Positions 34,690 through 46,414 of a DNA stretch of 64,000 nt are shown here, in pieces (position 1 is the first letter of the stretch; each line of letters opens with the position of its first letter). The position numbers and the translations under genes were made by a program. The notes beneath the pieces are model-generated. The model did no database searches and was not told the origin of the DNA. It was given only the letters and a program-made list of their open reading frames with translations. The stretch is from Eimeria necatrix (lineage: Eukaryota > Apicomplexa > Conoidasida > Eucoccidiorida > Eimeriidae), in NCBI RefSeq assembly GCF_000499385.1, contig NW_013652214.1, positions 1 to 64,000 of the forward strand, given 5' to 3'.

Positions 34690-34933
34690 TGCTATGCTCG
34701 CTGCTGCCCAGGATGGGCGCTACTTCCCACAGAGGGGAAGAAATGGCAGCAACGGCTGCTACAGCAGTTGCTGCTCTTCTTGAAGGGGCTGCTGAAAGAA
34801 AAGAAATACTTTGTGCTGCGGCGCTGCTGCAAAAACAACGAAGGGGCTGTCCTCCGAGCAGCAGCAGCAGCAGCAGCAGATGCAGCGAATAGCTGCCTTT
34901 GCTGAGACGCGATGACTGCAAGCCCCGAGACAT
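31448..34933 (-). CDS. soluble inorganic pyrophosphatase (family I)
   Basis: Hydrolyses pyrophosphate to two phosphates and so pulls biosynthetic reactions forward. Exons are 34933-33997, 33302-33013 and 31786-31448; they join in phase to 521 residues if the middle segment is one exon. Family blocks in order: GFAVHFKRK, SPLHDIPL, VSEIPCGDSSKYEIV, WNPIRQD, then across the splice LRWPVL.SYGALPRTWE, then DGDPLDVVEV (the D-x-D-P-x-D metal/pyrophosphate signature), then VIGALALIDSG and the C-terminal KFWFSNYKLNTPGG. An N-terminal extension of about 190 residues, Ala/Ser rich and basic, could be a targeting sequence. Between TWEG and DGDP the frame carries about 50 extra residues coded by GGGGCCCC and AAACCC-type sequence; a small unrecognised intron there is possible. 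Confidence 0.85.
31810..31965. repeat. (GCTA)n tracts within a pyrophosphatase intron
   Basis: Two GCTAGCTAGC runs (31810-31838 and 31908-31965) near the 3' end of the 1.2-kb intron of the minus-strand pyrophosphatase gene. Confidence 0.85.
32010..33000. repeat. strand-asymmetric purine-rich intron segment
   Basis: The plus strand is almost entirely A, G and C-in-AAC/AAAC contexts with few T (AAACAAAG, AACGAAAG, AAATAAAT words). The sense minus strand is therefore pyrimidine and T-rich. It fills most of the second intron of the pyrophosphatase gene. The long minus frame 32079-33041 is only the consequence of this composition. Confidence 0.75.
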
Positions 34934-35640
34934 TAGCAGCAGCTGCAGAATCAGAAGCGTACCAGTAACCTAACTGCTGCTGCTGCTGCTGTAGCAGCTG
35001 CTGCTGCAGTAGGGCTGCAGCAGCAGTCACGGCTCGATTGCCTCTGCACCGGCAGCAGCAGCAGACAGGCACCTGATCTACCCCGTTCCCCAGCGCGCAT
35101 GAGCCTCAACAATAACAAGAAAAAGTTTAACTCGTTCCAAATATAATAAAAAGAAGCCCAAGGATTTGTCGCAGCAGCGGCAACTGAAACAGCAGTCGTT
35201 GCTGCTGCTGCCCCGACGTGGGGTCGGTGTTGACTGGGGCCCCGCTGCTGCTGGCGGCTAACAGCACAGGGGTAAAACTGCGGACTTCTCCTGATTTTCT
35301 TTTATTTTTGTTTTTCTTGTTGCTGTTTAAGCTGCTGCAGATGCTGTAGCAGCTGTAGCAGCAGCAGAAGGACCCCTCCTGGGCTGTGCAGCACGAAGAG
35401 CGCCGTCGGCAGCAGCAGCAGCAGCAGTAGCAGCGACACAAGTTGTGTAGAACAGCCGTAAGGCACAATGGGACCTGCGTCGAAGCGATATACCGTGCAA
35501 ATTCGTTTGCTGATAGCTGCTTGAGCTGCTGCTGCTTCTGCTGCTGCTGTTGCTGCTGCCGTTCCACATAGGCCTGAGCTTGTCTTTGCCTCTCGGCTAG
35601 CTGCGACCTGCTGCCACTCCCGCGAAAAACGCAGCAGCAA
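34934..35640. other. divergent region between pyrophosphatase and PrimPol
   Basis: CTG/CAG tracts flank a less repetitive core at 35100-35330. A minus frame (35663-35127) codes QLAERQRQAQAYVERQ, a Gln run, SANEFARYIAS and a hydrophobic C-terminus. It is not recognised, contains a probable non-coding middle, and overlaps the PrimPol start, so I do not call it a gene. Confidence 0.35.
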
Positions 35641-37091
35641 ATGCAAAGCAGAGAGCAATGCATGATGGATGTGCATGAAGAACAGCAGCAGCAGCAGGGG
35701 GAGGAGCAACAGCAAGAAGAGCAGCAGCACCATGAGCAGCAGCAGCACCATGAGCAGCAGCAGCATCATGAGCAGCAGCAGCAGCATGAACAGAAGAAGC
35801 AACACGGGCAGCAGCAGCAACATGAGCAGCAGCAGCATCAGCAGCAGCAGGCCGTGCCTTTGAAAAAGCGCGTAGTTACTTTTTCTCCAGCGGAAAAGGA
35901 TGTGAAAAGTACAGCAATAAGTCCTTCCCGCTTCTACGCACATCCTGCAGGCAGCAGCAGCAGCAGCAGCAGCAGCAGCTCAAGCTGCAGTGTCACGGGG
36001 TGCAAAGCACAGGAAGATAGCTGCAGCAGCTGGAGCTCTTTTCCCCGTAAAAAAAAGTCAGCAGAATGTTCTGCTGCTTCTGTCTTCAGTGCAGCAGCAA
36101 CAGCAGCACCCGCCAGCAGCAGCAGCATCAGCAGCAGCAGCTTTCTCAGCAGTCCGGTGTCTGCCTTCCAGCGAGTGCGCTTGTGGAGGCGCGTTGAATC
36201 CCTGCTGCTGCAGCAGCAGCAGGAGCAGCAGCAGCAGCAGGAGCAGCAGCAGCAGCAGCAGCGCAAGGCGAATCCTTTGGTGCCTCTTTGGGTGTTTGAG
36301 AAGCAAGCAGAAGCAGCAGCATTTGCTGCGCTGCTGCGGCGGCGGCTGCCTGCTGCTGCTGTTGCAGTGTGGGCTGAAGAAACTGCAGAAACGGGGCTGC
36401 GGCGGTTTTGCTGCGGCTCTTTGAGAGCCCTTCTTGCTGCTGCTGCTGCTGCTGCTCGCAAAGCAGAACGGATCCGACAGCTGCAGCCTCTCATCCATGC
36501 GCGTCCTGCTGATATTCGTGCTGCTGCCGCTGCCGCTGCTGCTGCTGCTGCTGCTGCTGCTGAGCGTGCTGCTATGGAGTACCCTGTCAAAAGCAGCAGC
36601 AGCCTGACAGAGGATGGCGACGGCAGCAACGGCAGCAGCAGCAGCACCACCACCTGCACCACCAACGAGAACAGCAACAACTGCAGCAACTGCAGCAGCG
36701 ACAGTAGCAGCAGTAGCAGCAGCAACAACAGCAGCAGCAACAGCAGCAGCAGCAACAGCAGCAGCAGGGTGTGCAACCTGTACGAGGTGCTGGAAAGCGG
36801 GCGGCCTGTTTGGCTCTACTTCGACTTGGAATATTTGTTTCACCTGAATCCGCAGCAGGCGTCAGCAGCAGCAGCAGCAGCAACGTGGCAGCAGCTGCTG
36901 CTGCAGCTGCGGGGCTTCTTGTGCAGCAGCTGCAGCATCTGCTGCCACCCCAGCGAGTTCGTCTCGCTTGACGGCACCAGCAGCAAAAAGTTTTCAAAGC
37001 ATTTAATAATAAAGGCAATTCGGCAAAACAAACAAATGCAAGAAAAAAGAAACCAACATCCAGCCATGTGGCTTCTGCGAGAGGACGCAGA

Positions 37092-37124
<33 letters not shown>

Positions 37125-38240
37125 TGCTGTTTCCTCTCCTGCTGCTGCAGCGGGAGCTGAAAGCGTGATTCAGAAAGGTGGTGCCGATGAAACGGCAGCA
37201 GCAGCAGCAGCAGCAGCAGCAGAAACGACACAGCAGGATGATGGAGATGGCTCACCTGCAGCAGCAACGCCCAGCGCAGCAGACGCAGCAGCAGGAGCAA
37301 AAGCAGAAGCAGCAGCTACAGCATCGTCACCAGCAGCATCAACAACAGCGCCAGCGACAAGGCTAGCAGCAGCACTGACAAATGCAGCAGCAGGAACAGC
37401 AGCAGCAGCAGCAGTAGCAGCAGCAGCAGCAGAAAGGGGCCAATCAACTTTAATGGCTGACGCCCAGACGGCTGGACGCTTTGCGGAGGTCTTCGTTATG
37501 CATCTTTCTAACCGCATGTACATTCTTCACCAGCAGCAGCAGCAGCAGAAACTGAAGCAGCAGCAGGAGCAGAAGCAGCAGCAGGAACAACAGCAGCAGG
37601 ATCAGCAGCAGCAGGAACAACAGCAACAGGAATACCAACAGCAGGGAGAGATTCAAGGGGAACAGAACCCGCAACAACAGCAGCGGGAGGAACAGCAGCA
37701 GGAGCAGCAGCAGGAGGAAGAGCAGCAGCAAGGACAGCAGCAGCAGGAGCATCAGCAGCAAGGACAGCAGCAGCAGGAACATCAGCAGCCGCAGGAGCGG
37801 CTGGCGCCTCAGTGCGAGCAAACTGAGCGCGAGGAGCAGCACACGGGGCAGCAGCCTCCACAGCAGCAGCAGGAACAGCAAAACCACAGAAGCTGCGGCT
37901 GTGCTGCAGCAGCAGCAGCAGCTACTTTAGATGATTTGCTGCTGCTGTTTCCCATAGCAGAAGAAACAGGCGAAAGACGCTGCCTCATTGACTTAGCTGT
38001 ATACACTCGTAACAGGTGCTTCAGGCTACTGGGGTCTTCTAAGTATGGACAAGACACCCCACTAACGGTACTTGCTGCTGCTGCTGCTGCTGCTGCTGCC
38101 TCTGCTGCTGCTTTTGCTTCTGCTGTTAGTGCTGCTGCGGGCAACTGTGCGTGTCTTTGTGGGTGCATGGCTTCATGTGCTGCTGCAACTTGCTGCCGAT
38201 GGCAGGCCTGCGTCCACAACAGCAGCTGTGTCACACTGCC

Positions 38241-38275
<35 letters not shown>

Positions 38276-38399
38276 AGGTGAGCAGCGAATGCTGCTATCC
38301 CTTGGGGCCCATACTCGAGCTGCAGCTGCTGCGCAGCCTGGTCAGCTTCGTTCCCCCAGGGCTTGAAATTCCTCTTTTCCACCATCCCTTAATTGCGCC

Positions 38400-38431
<32 letters not shown>

Positions 38432-38998
38432 GAGGCAAACGCAGCAGCAGCATCTGGGAAATGCAGTGGGACGAAACTGCAGAAAGCAGCAGCAGCGGCA
38501 GCTCGTTGAGGCGGCTGCTGCCCGCGCGGCCCGTCTTCAGCGCAGAGGCACCGGGGGGCATTCAGATGAAGCAGCCAGCAGCAACAGCAGCAGCAACAGC
38601 AGCAGCAGCAAACCCGTTGCACTTCTCGTTTGAGACTGAGTCTGTTCCCGGCCTCCCCTCGCACATCCCAGGGCTGCGCGACGCTGCTGCCTTCATAGTT
38701 GCCTTTTGGGACCAGGTGAGGGATGCAGCAGCAGCGGCAGCAGCAGGGCAGCAGCTGCGCGAAGTGCAGCAGCAAGAAGTGCAGCAGCAGCAGCAGCAGC
38801 GGGCGCTACGCGGCTGCAGCTGCGTCTATTACCCCTCTTCTGAGACCCTGGCAATAACCCCAAGAAACAATCGGTACTGCATGAACTTAGGAAGGTATTT
38901 CTGTCAGCTTTTTGTTTGCTGCTCTGCCTTTTTGGATATTTTTTTACTTTCCACCTTAACAGGCAACTGTGCCTCTCGGGCCCTAGCTAGCTGCGCCC

Positions 38999-39036
<38 letters not shown>

Positions 39037-39876
39037 GTTCGCCTACTCTTTGCCTTTTGGCTCTGCCTCAGCTGGTCTGCTGCTTTCCATTACCTAGCCA
39101 TAGCTACAGCAAAGTTGCAGCAGCAGCAGCAGCAGCAGTGCTGCGGAGCCAAACGTGCACACAACACTTTGCTGCGTAGAGTTGGCCGCTGCTTGCAGCA
39201 GCAGCGTCTGCTGCTGCGAGAGGCGTCTGTGTCTCGTGTTGCTTCTTTTGAAATGAATGCTTTGCTGCTTCGACGTTGTCTTTGCGCTGCTGGGGTGTAC
39301 AGACAGCACAAGTCCAATGGCATCTTGCTCGTGCTGCAGATACACCAGGGCCTCTTTTGGCAAAAGTGCCACGATCCAGATTGTCAGCAGTTCCGTTCTC
39401 CCAGATTTAGTCTGCCTGCGGCTCTCACAGACGCGAGCGCGCTGCTGCTGGACGCTGCTGCTGCTGCTGCTGCTGCTGACGGCGGCGAAGACCCGGCTAC
39501 TGCGGCAGCTGCTGCTTCCCCGGACTGTGCTGGTGTTACTGCGGCAAGAGCAGCAGCAGCAAACTGTACAACTAGTGCTGTCGCACCAATGGACTGTGCT
39601 GCTGCTGCTGCTGCTGCTGCTGCGACAGGGTGCAGCCCGCCTCTGCAAAGTGCAGCAGCCGCAGCAGCAGCAACAGACGCAGCAGCAGCTCCTGCGGGTG
39701 CGCCATGCGGCGGTGCGGCGTGCTGGCAGCAGCAAAATCCAACACCTTCTTCCCATCTGCAGCTGCAGCAGCAGCTGCAGCAGCTACCCCAGCACCAGCC
39801 ACGCGACATTGAACAGGAGCAGCAGCTGCAAATGCAGCAGCTGCTGCTGGACTTCGACAACTTTGAAGCGTTTTGA
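35641..39876 (+). CDS. PRIMPOL: PrimPol-type primase-polymerase
   Basis: PrimPol is an archaeo-eukaryotic primase that re-primes stalled replication and can bypass lesions, in nucleus and mitochondria of other eukaryotes. One open frame of 1411 residues covers the gene. I infer introns 38068-38277 and 38895-39302, both multiples of three, giving 1205 residues. Catalytic motif I is D395-L-E397 (WLYFDLEY), motif II S452-K-H454, motif III D784 in LIDLAVYTRNRCFRL. The second splice restores NLGR-QHKSNGILLV. The zinc site is C1010, H1017, C1037, C1042, with spacings 7, 20 and 5 as in human PrimPol. Long Gln and Ala inserts lie between motifs II and III. The C-terminus (DFDNFEAF) is short, acidic and aromatic, like an RPA-binding motif. 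The start at 35641 precedes a Gln run; a later Met is possible. Confidence 0.9.
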
Positions 39877-39994
39877 GCTGCTGCGGCTTCGGCCCATTTT
39901 CATCTTCTTTGTTTTTGTGTCTTTTCGTTGGCTGCTGCTGATGCCCTTATGTAAGCATGCTGTCCTTCTCGCGAGCCGCTGCTGCCGCCGCAGC

Positions 39995-40031
<37 letters not shown>

Positions 40032-40176
40032 CGCTCGCACATGCGACTGGCATCTTGCTGCTGCAGCAACCGCAACACCAACAGCAACAGCAACAGACCA
40101 CTGATGAGCCTTGAAGAGCCAGAAGCAGGAGTGAACGCAGCAGACCCTATGAAACAACTGATGACTGTTGCCGCTT

Positions 40177-40211
<35 letters not shown>

Positions 40212-40454
40212 AAATGGCCAACACAGACTACGAATCTGCAGCAATAAATATGTGATGTTCTGGACTACTGGACTCACAGCAGCTTGCAGGGATCGCAGCA
40301 GCAACACGTCAGAGGATATTTCTTTCCGTCGCAGCACCTGAGCAGCAGCAGCCGCAGTAGGAGCAGCAGGAGCAGCAGCTAGTGTAAGCAGCGTTACTGT
40401 GATGCAACTTTGCTGCTGAACATTCAAAGATGCCTCTTGCTGCGCAGTTAGCTG

Positions 40455-40490
<36 letters not shown>

Positions 40491-40496
40491 AACTGA
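39877..40496. other. convergent region between PrimPol and PCI gene
   Basis: CTG tracts at 40002-40032, 40181-40207 and 40456-40489 separate short non-repetitive pieces. The 3' end of the minus-strand PCI gene may extend into this stretch, but I could not place its last exon. Confidence 0.4.
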
Positions 40497-40718
40497 CTTG
40501 CGCCTCCTCATCATACGTAAGCGGCAGCTCTCCCCTCTCGGCGCATTCCGCAATGATTTTCTGCAGCACTGTCAAGTCACAGTAGTAGCAGCAGCAGCAA
40601 CAGCAGCAGCAGCAACAGCAGCAGCAACAGCAGAATGTGCCCGCCCCTCATACTTGGCCGGAGGCGAGAGACAGTCGCTGCAGGTACTCCTGCAGCGGCG
40701 ACCGCAGCTGCTGAATCG

Positions 40719-40750
<32 letters not shown>

Positions 40751-41480
40751 CTGGATGGCAATCCTTACTGCCGGAGTCCATGCGTGTTGTCGCTTGCAAA
40801 GATTGGAGAGAGATGGCGGAGAAGGTTGCTGCTGCTCTCACCAGTAGCTGCTGCTGCAGTGCAGCAGCAACACGGGACGCGACTGGCTGCAGAACAAAGT
40901 CCGCCTCTAGAAAAAGCTGCGGCAGCAGAAGCAGCAGAAGCAGCGCAAGGCAGCAGCAACAGTACACGGGAAGCTCAGCACCCCTCGCCTTTTGTGGCGC
41001 CATCGGCTGCAGCAGCAGCAGCAGCAGCGGCAGCAGCAGCAGCAGCAGCCGCAGCGGCTGCACGAAGCTGCCGTGCTGAACAGCAGGCACGGTACAGACA
41101 GGCGGGAAGAGATAAAGCCCCGCAGAGCCAAACAGAAGTGGGGGCGGAGAGGCAGCAGCAGCAAAGACACAAAACCCAGACGCAGCAGCAGCAGCAAAGA
41201 CGCAAAACCCAGACGCAGCAGCAGCAGCAAAGACACAAAGCTCAGAGGCAGCAACAGCAGCAGCAGCGCCGCCTACTGCCGCGCGCTGAATGCCTTCGGA
41301 CTGCTGCGCAAAGTCGCACTTCTCCACAGCCAGCAGCAGCTGCTGCAGCGACGCCGGCGCATGCAGCCCCAAAGTTCGCAGAGCAGGCAGCAGCTGCAGC
41401 TGTACGTACACCCCACGAGACGCACATGCAGCAGCGCCACATGCAAGACGGGCGCCTCGCGAACCAGACACACAGTGAGT

Positions 41481-41516
<36 letters not shown>

Positions 41517-41533
41517 AGCAGCAGCAACAGCGA

Positions 41534-41565
<32 letters not shown>

Positions 41566-42298
41566 CCCCTTCTGCCTGCAGGGCGTTCTCAGTCGAAGCA
41601 AGCAGAGCGATGGCTCCATATATAGCCAAGTCCGTGGAGGAAAAGACTCGTCGTCTGCTGCTGCCGTCGCTGCTGCTGTTGCTGCTGCCGCTGCTGTTGC
41701 TGCTGCTGATGTTGCTGGCCCGAAAGGCGTGCAAGTGCGCTGAGGGCTGCTGCCGCTGCTGCTGCCTCAGATCTGCTGCTGCCAACGCATGCAAAGCCCC
41801 GACGCAGCACCAAGCAGCCTCAGCAAAGTTCAGAGTGCGCAGCGCCAGCGCTCTAAGGCCAAGACACAACGCGCAGCAGCAGCAGCAGCAGCAGAAGCAA
41901 AAAGATAAACCTTTTGAAGCTTCTTGTTTCAACTTTCGTGATTCATGCACCATCCATCCCTAGCAGAGGAGACAAAAGCAGCAGCAGAAGCAGCAGCAGC
42001 ACTGGTGGGCTGCAGCAGCGGCAGCGCTGGTGGGTTGCAGCAGCAGCAGCAGAAGCAGCAGCAGCAGCTGCAACAGCAGTGGGTTGCAGCAGCAACACCA
42101 GTCGCACCCCCTCAGTGCAGCTGCTTCAGGGTCACCAAGTGCCGCTGGCTTCCCCTTCTTTCGTGCTGCAGGAGCAATAGCAGCTGCAGCAGCAGCAGTA
42201 GCAGCAGCAGAAGACGCTGCAGCGGCTGCAGCAGCAGGCGACCTCCCAAGATTCCGCAAGTCCTCCAGAAGCGCCTCTTCTGATACTGAGAGAAGCGG

Positions 42299-42334
<36 letters not shown>

Positions 42335-42423
42335 GTTTGCTGCTGCCTCTCCAGCCTGCAGCGGAACTGCTGTTGCTTGGGGGCCAGCGAGCAGCAGAGC
42401 GGCGCAGTGCATATACAGGCTCT

Positions 42424-42456
<33 letters not shown>

Positions 42457-42618
42457 CCAGCAGAAAGGCAGCAACAGCAGGGACACAGCAGCACAAGCAC
42501 CATATGCAGTTCAGAGAGGCCTAGTCACAATTTTTGGAAGGAAAGAAAATGCTGAGACTGCTCCTTCTATTCTAGTTGCTGCTGCTGCAGCAACTGCTAC
42601 TACTGCTTCTGCTGCTAC

Positions 42619-42651
<33 letters not shown>

Positions 42652-42832
42652 CCACATGTGGCAGCTGCCGGAAGGGCAGCGGGTATCGCCGTAAGTCTTC
42701 AAGCAGCCGCACGGCGCCCTGTGAGAAGCAAAAAGTCCTCGCAGCAGCAGCAGCAGTAGGCGAAGCAGCAACAGCAGCAGCAGCGAAGGCTGGAGCCCAT
42801 GAAACAGCAAAAGCACCCGCAAGAAGGAATAG

Positions 42833-42871
<39 letters not shown>

Positions 42872-42934
42872 GCACACACCTGGTAATCCCCTAAGTCCAT
42901 GGCTGCTGAGGCCCCTCGCAGCACCGAAATGACT
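40497..42934 (-). CDS. PCI-domain subunit resembling COP9 signalosome CSN1 (partial model)
   Basis: Minus-strand exons that I can place: 42934-42880 (VISVLRGASAAMDLGDYQ), 41852-41567 (ALRTLNFAEAAWCCVGALH, a Gln/Ser insert, then SSTDLAIYGAIALLAS) and 41399-41277 (LLPALRTLGLHAPASLQQLL with VEKCDF). The last two join in phase. Smaller likely exons lie near 42740-42655, 42285-42251 and 40575-40497 (LQKIIAECAERGELPLTYDE). The order 'repeat helices, tissue of AEAA helix, then xAIYGxxxLAS, then a helix before PCI' follows CSN1; the proteasome lid subunit Rpn7 is the main alternative. N-terminal coding probably starts upstream, perhaps at the ATG at 44164, where a Gln/Ser/Ala-rich frame runs to about 43046. 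Splicing in the middle is uncertain. Confidence 0.45.
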
Positions 42935-42968
42935 CTTTGGCAAGTTGTTGCAGCAGAAAAGCGCTGCT

Positions 42969-42970
<2 letters not shown>

Positions 42971-42999
<29 letters not shown>

Positions 43000-43692
43000 T
43001 GGCCGTGAGAGCAACAAGAAGTCTCCACTTATCTCCCAGATGAACTCAGAAAAGAAGCAGCAGCAAGACAACAGGCATAGCAGCAGCAGCAGCAGCAGCA
43101 ACGAATGCGGCTACGCGCTTGAAGGATGGCAGAATCACCTGGTGAGGCTGCAGCTGCTGCTGCGATCGTTGCAGCTGCAGCAGCAGCTGCTGCTGCTGCT
43201 GCTGCTGCTCTTGTCTAGTGCGAGCCCAGTGCTCGTGTGGCACTTCTCTTAGAAACAAGACGCCGAACCACCACTCTCCTTTGCATCTATTGCCACTGCT
43301 GCTGTTGCTGCTGCTGCTGCTGTCGCTGCTGCTGCTGCCGCTGCTGCTGCCGTCGCTGCTGCTGCTGAGTTCCTGCAGTGGCGCTGCCGCTTCAACGCAC
43401 CTGCTGCTGCTGCTCTGCGGCGAAGGCGGCCGATTGTCTAAAACGCCTCCCTGTTCCTGCTGCTGCTCCTGCTGCTGCTCCTCCTCCTCTTGCTGCTGCT
43501 GCTGCTGCTGCGCTGCTGCTGCTGCTGAAATCTTGGGAGGGGCTACGGCCCGCAGCAGCGCGAAAGCCTCGCTGTAGGCGGACGCGTTGCGAACCCTCTC
43601 GCTTGCTGCAGCCAGGCGCTCGCACTGCAGCAGCAACAGCAGCAGCAGCAGCAGCAACGACAGCAAGAGTCCTAGCCTTCCTTCTCTAGAAG

Positions 43693-43741
<49 letters not shown>

Positions 43742-43867
43742 GCCAACGACTGGAGAAGGAGGGGTGCGTATATGAGGGCTCACCACTGCCAGAACAGTCG
43801 CTCTAAACTCTTCCACTTCCAGCTTCTGCTCTTCCTGTTGGAACTGCTGCTCTTGATGCTGCTGTTC

Positions 43868-43898
<31 letters not shown>

Positions 43899-44070
43899 TG
43901 CTGCAGCTGTGGGTCCTTCGCCAATTGCTGCTGCCGCCGCCACAGAGCTGGCAGCATCAGGTGCAGTCGGCGGGCTGCTGCTGCTGCGCTGCAGGAGCTC
44001 AGCCGCATCTGCAGGAAAGGCCCGCAGGCTGTGGGCCCTTCGGCCCAGCAGCAAACTCCGCAGACGCATG

Positions 44071-44101
<31 letters not shown>

Positions 44102-45136
44102 ACTGCTGCTGCATTCGAGGTCGCGCTTGCTGCTGCTGGGGAGGGGAGGAGGTGTGGCAGACATCGTCTCGCGTTGAGCAGACACCGCATGTGCTGCAGC
44201 TTGAAATTGCGGACGGCCAAGCCCGTTGTAAACCCTAAACCCTAAACCCTAAACCCTAAATCTTAAACCTACACCCTAAGCTTGATCTTTCTGGGGTCTC
44301 TGCGGCTGGAAGATGTACCGGCAGAAGACACAAAAATCGGAGGCGACTCCCTGGGTAACTGCTGCCCATGCTCTGCTGCTGCTGCTGCTCTCCTGCTGCT
44401 GCTGCTCTCTTGCTGCTGCTGCTTCGTCAATCCAAAAATATGGCTAAGAACGAGAAAGGCCAATTCCCCAAGTGGCCAAATTGGGTTAGGAGCAGCCCCT
44501 TTGTGTGGGGCCCCGTGGAGGCCCTTTTGGGGCTCCTGAACCACAGGGGCGTCTGTCATTGCTGCTGCCACTGCTGCTGCTGCTGCATCGCTTCTTGTTA
44601 TTATTTTTGCTTGTCTTTATGGTTTGTATGTAAATAAAAAGCTTAAAAGTGAATTATACACTAGAAAAGCCACTTGTTTCAGAAAAAAGAAGCCGCTGCA
44701 CTGAACTAGGGGTCTGCTGCTGCTGCCGCCGTTGCTGCTGCTGTTGCCAGTGGTCTGCTGCAGTTGCTGCTGCTGCAGCGACTTCACGCCTTCCTAGAGG
44801 CGAATTTTCCACATTTTGCAAGTATTACATGTTTGTTATTTCATATTAACATATTATAACCGACTATTGCTGCCACATTTCCCCCAAGACTCCCCAGGGG
44901 CCTCTGCTGCTAGCCGTGGCCCTGACCGCTGCGCAGGCCTTCGGCTGGTCGGCAGCGCTGGGTGGCGCCCGTGAGGTGTATAGACACCTCGGCGCGTCTG
45001 TCTTCCCTTTTTATTAAGTATTCTAGAAGCTTTTGCTGCACAAAGATCCCCGTTTGCTGCTGCAGCTGCTGCTGCCACTGCGGCCGGTGCTATCTTCCCT
45101 AAGCAGCTGCTGCCGGCCCTGCTGCCTGCGAGCCTC
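42971..45136. other. region between PCI gene and AMP deaminase
   Basis: The left half (to 44164) is a minus-strand Gln/Ser/Ala-rich frame that may be the N-terminal exon of the PCI gene. It is followed by a telomere-type tract and by 44640-45136, which holds the promoter side of AMP deaminase. A short frame at about 44893-45016 (+), reading LLLAVALTAAQAFGW, looks non-random but is isolated. Confidence 0.35.
44229..44279. repeat. interstitial AAACCCT heptamers
   Basis: Four perfect plus two degenerate CCCTAAA units just upstream of the possible start of the minus-strand PCI gene. Confidence 0.9.
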
Positions 45137-45213
45137 ATGAGGCCCTCCCATTTGCAGCACCCCCCTCAGTGCGCAAACCAGGGTATCCCGTTCCCCCTCC
45201 CCGAGATGGAGCA

Positions 45214-45263
<50 letters not shown>

Positions 45264-45709
45264 TGCAGCAGCCGGGGGGTGCGGGCCCCGGCGTGTCTGC
45301 AGCCAACACAGACACACCGGCGCAGCAAACTGCCGGAAGCAGCACACACAAAGCTGCTGCTGCTGAGGGGCCCCCGCAGCCAACCCAGGGGCGCTGCTGC
45401 ACTGAGAAAAGCCCGGGGGGCCCCTCCCCCAGTACCCCATTGGGGGCCCCCCAGGCCTCCTCATCAGAGAAGTGGCGGATTACAGAAACCCCCGACGCAG
45501 AGACGGATGCAGCAGCAGCAAGAGCAGAAGCAGCAGCAGCAAGAGCGGAAGCAGCAGCTGCTGCTTACTCTAAGGGGGCCCCTACACAGGCCCCCCAAGG
45601 CCCTGGGGGGGCCCCCGCTGCTGCAGCTAGGGGCCCCTCTGAAAGTCCCAAGACACACATTAGCCTCCCTGAAGACGCCAACTGGGACTCCATGTATAAG
45701 CGGGTGCGC

Positions 45710-45740
<31 letters not shown>

Positions 45741-45882
45741 TGCCGCTGCTGCTGCTGCTGCTGCTGTTGCTGGGACGTTCGCACCTCTGCTGTTGCTGCT
45801 GCTGCTGCTGCTGTTTGCCCTGAACTACAGCTGATGTCCATGCTACCCCTGACACTGCGACGGCCTGAAGCAAGCGCTGTGT

Positions 45883-45921
<39 letters not shown>

Positions 45922-46372
45922 AGCTGCTGAGTCTCAGCCACGAGAGGGCTGGGGCAGTGACATACCTCGGGAGGCTTCCTGCTGCCTTTGGCAGCTTAAA
46001 AGGTTCTCCCAGAAGCCCCCAAGACTTCGATGCTGCTACCCCTCGCAGCAATGGGGGCCCCCCGGGGGCCCCCGGGGGGCCCCCCTGTAGTTTGCGGGGC
46101 ACCACTTATGTGAGGATGCAGCCGAGTAAGGATCTGCCGGTCTCCAGCAGCAGCTGCGACGAGTCCTTCCATGCATGCAAAGTGCGTTTTGTTGCTGCTG
46201 CTGCTGCTGCTGCTGCTATGGCCGTTGTTGCTGCTGCTGCTGCTGCTGCTGCTGTTAGCGGTGCCCGCTGCTATTGCTGCTGCTGCTGCTTCCCCTGTCC
46301 GCGCTCCTCGCTGCTGTTGCCGTTTCCCGCCGTTCTCTCGCCTGCAGCCCCCTCCGCATCGGCTCCAGCCGC

Positions 46373-46414
<42 letters not shown>

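Noticed and set aside
35127..35663. Minus-strand frame overlapping the PrimPol start
   Set aside because: Its middle is Cys-rich triplet translation, its ends match no family, and it would overlap the first codons of PrimPol.
44893..45016. Short plus frame with LLLAVALTAAQAFGW, possibly a membrane protein exon
   Set aside because: It is preceded by an acceptor-like CCCCAG but I find no compatible upstream exon, and no other piece of a family is nearby.
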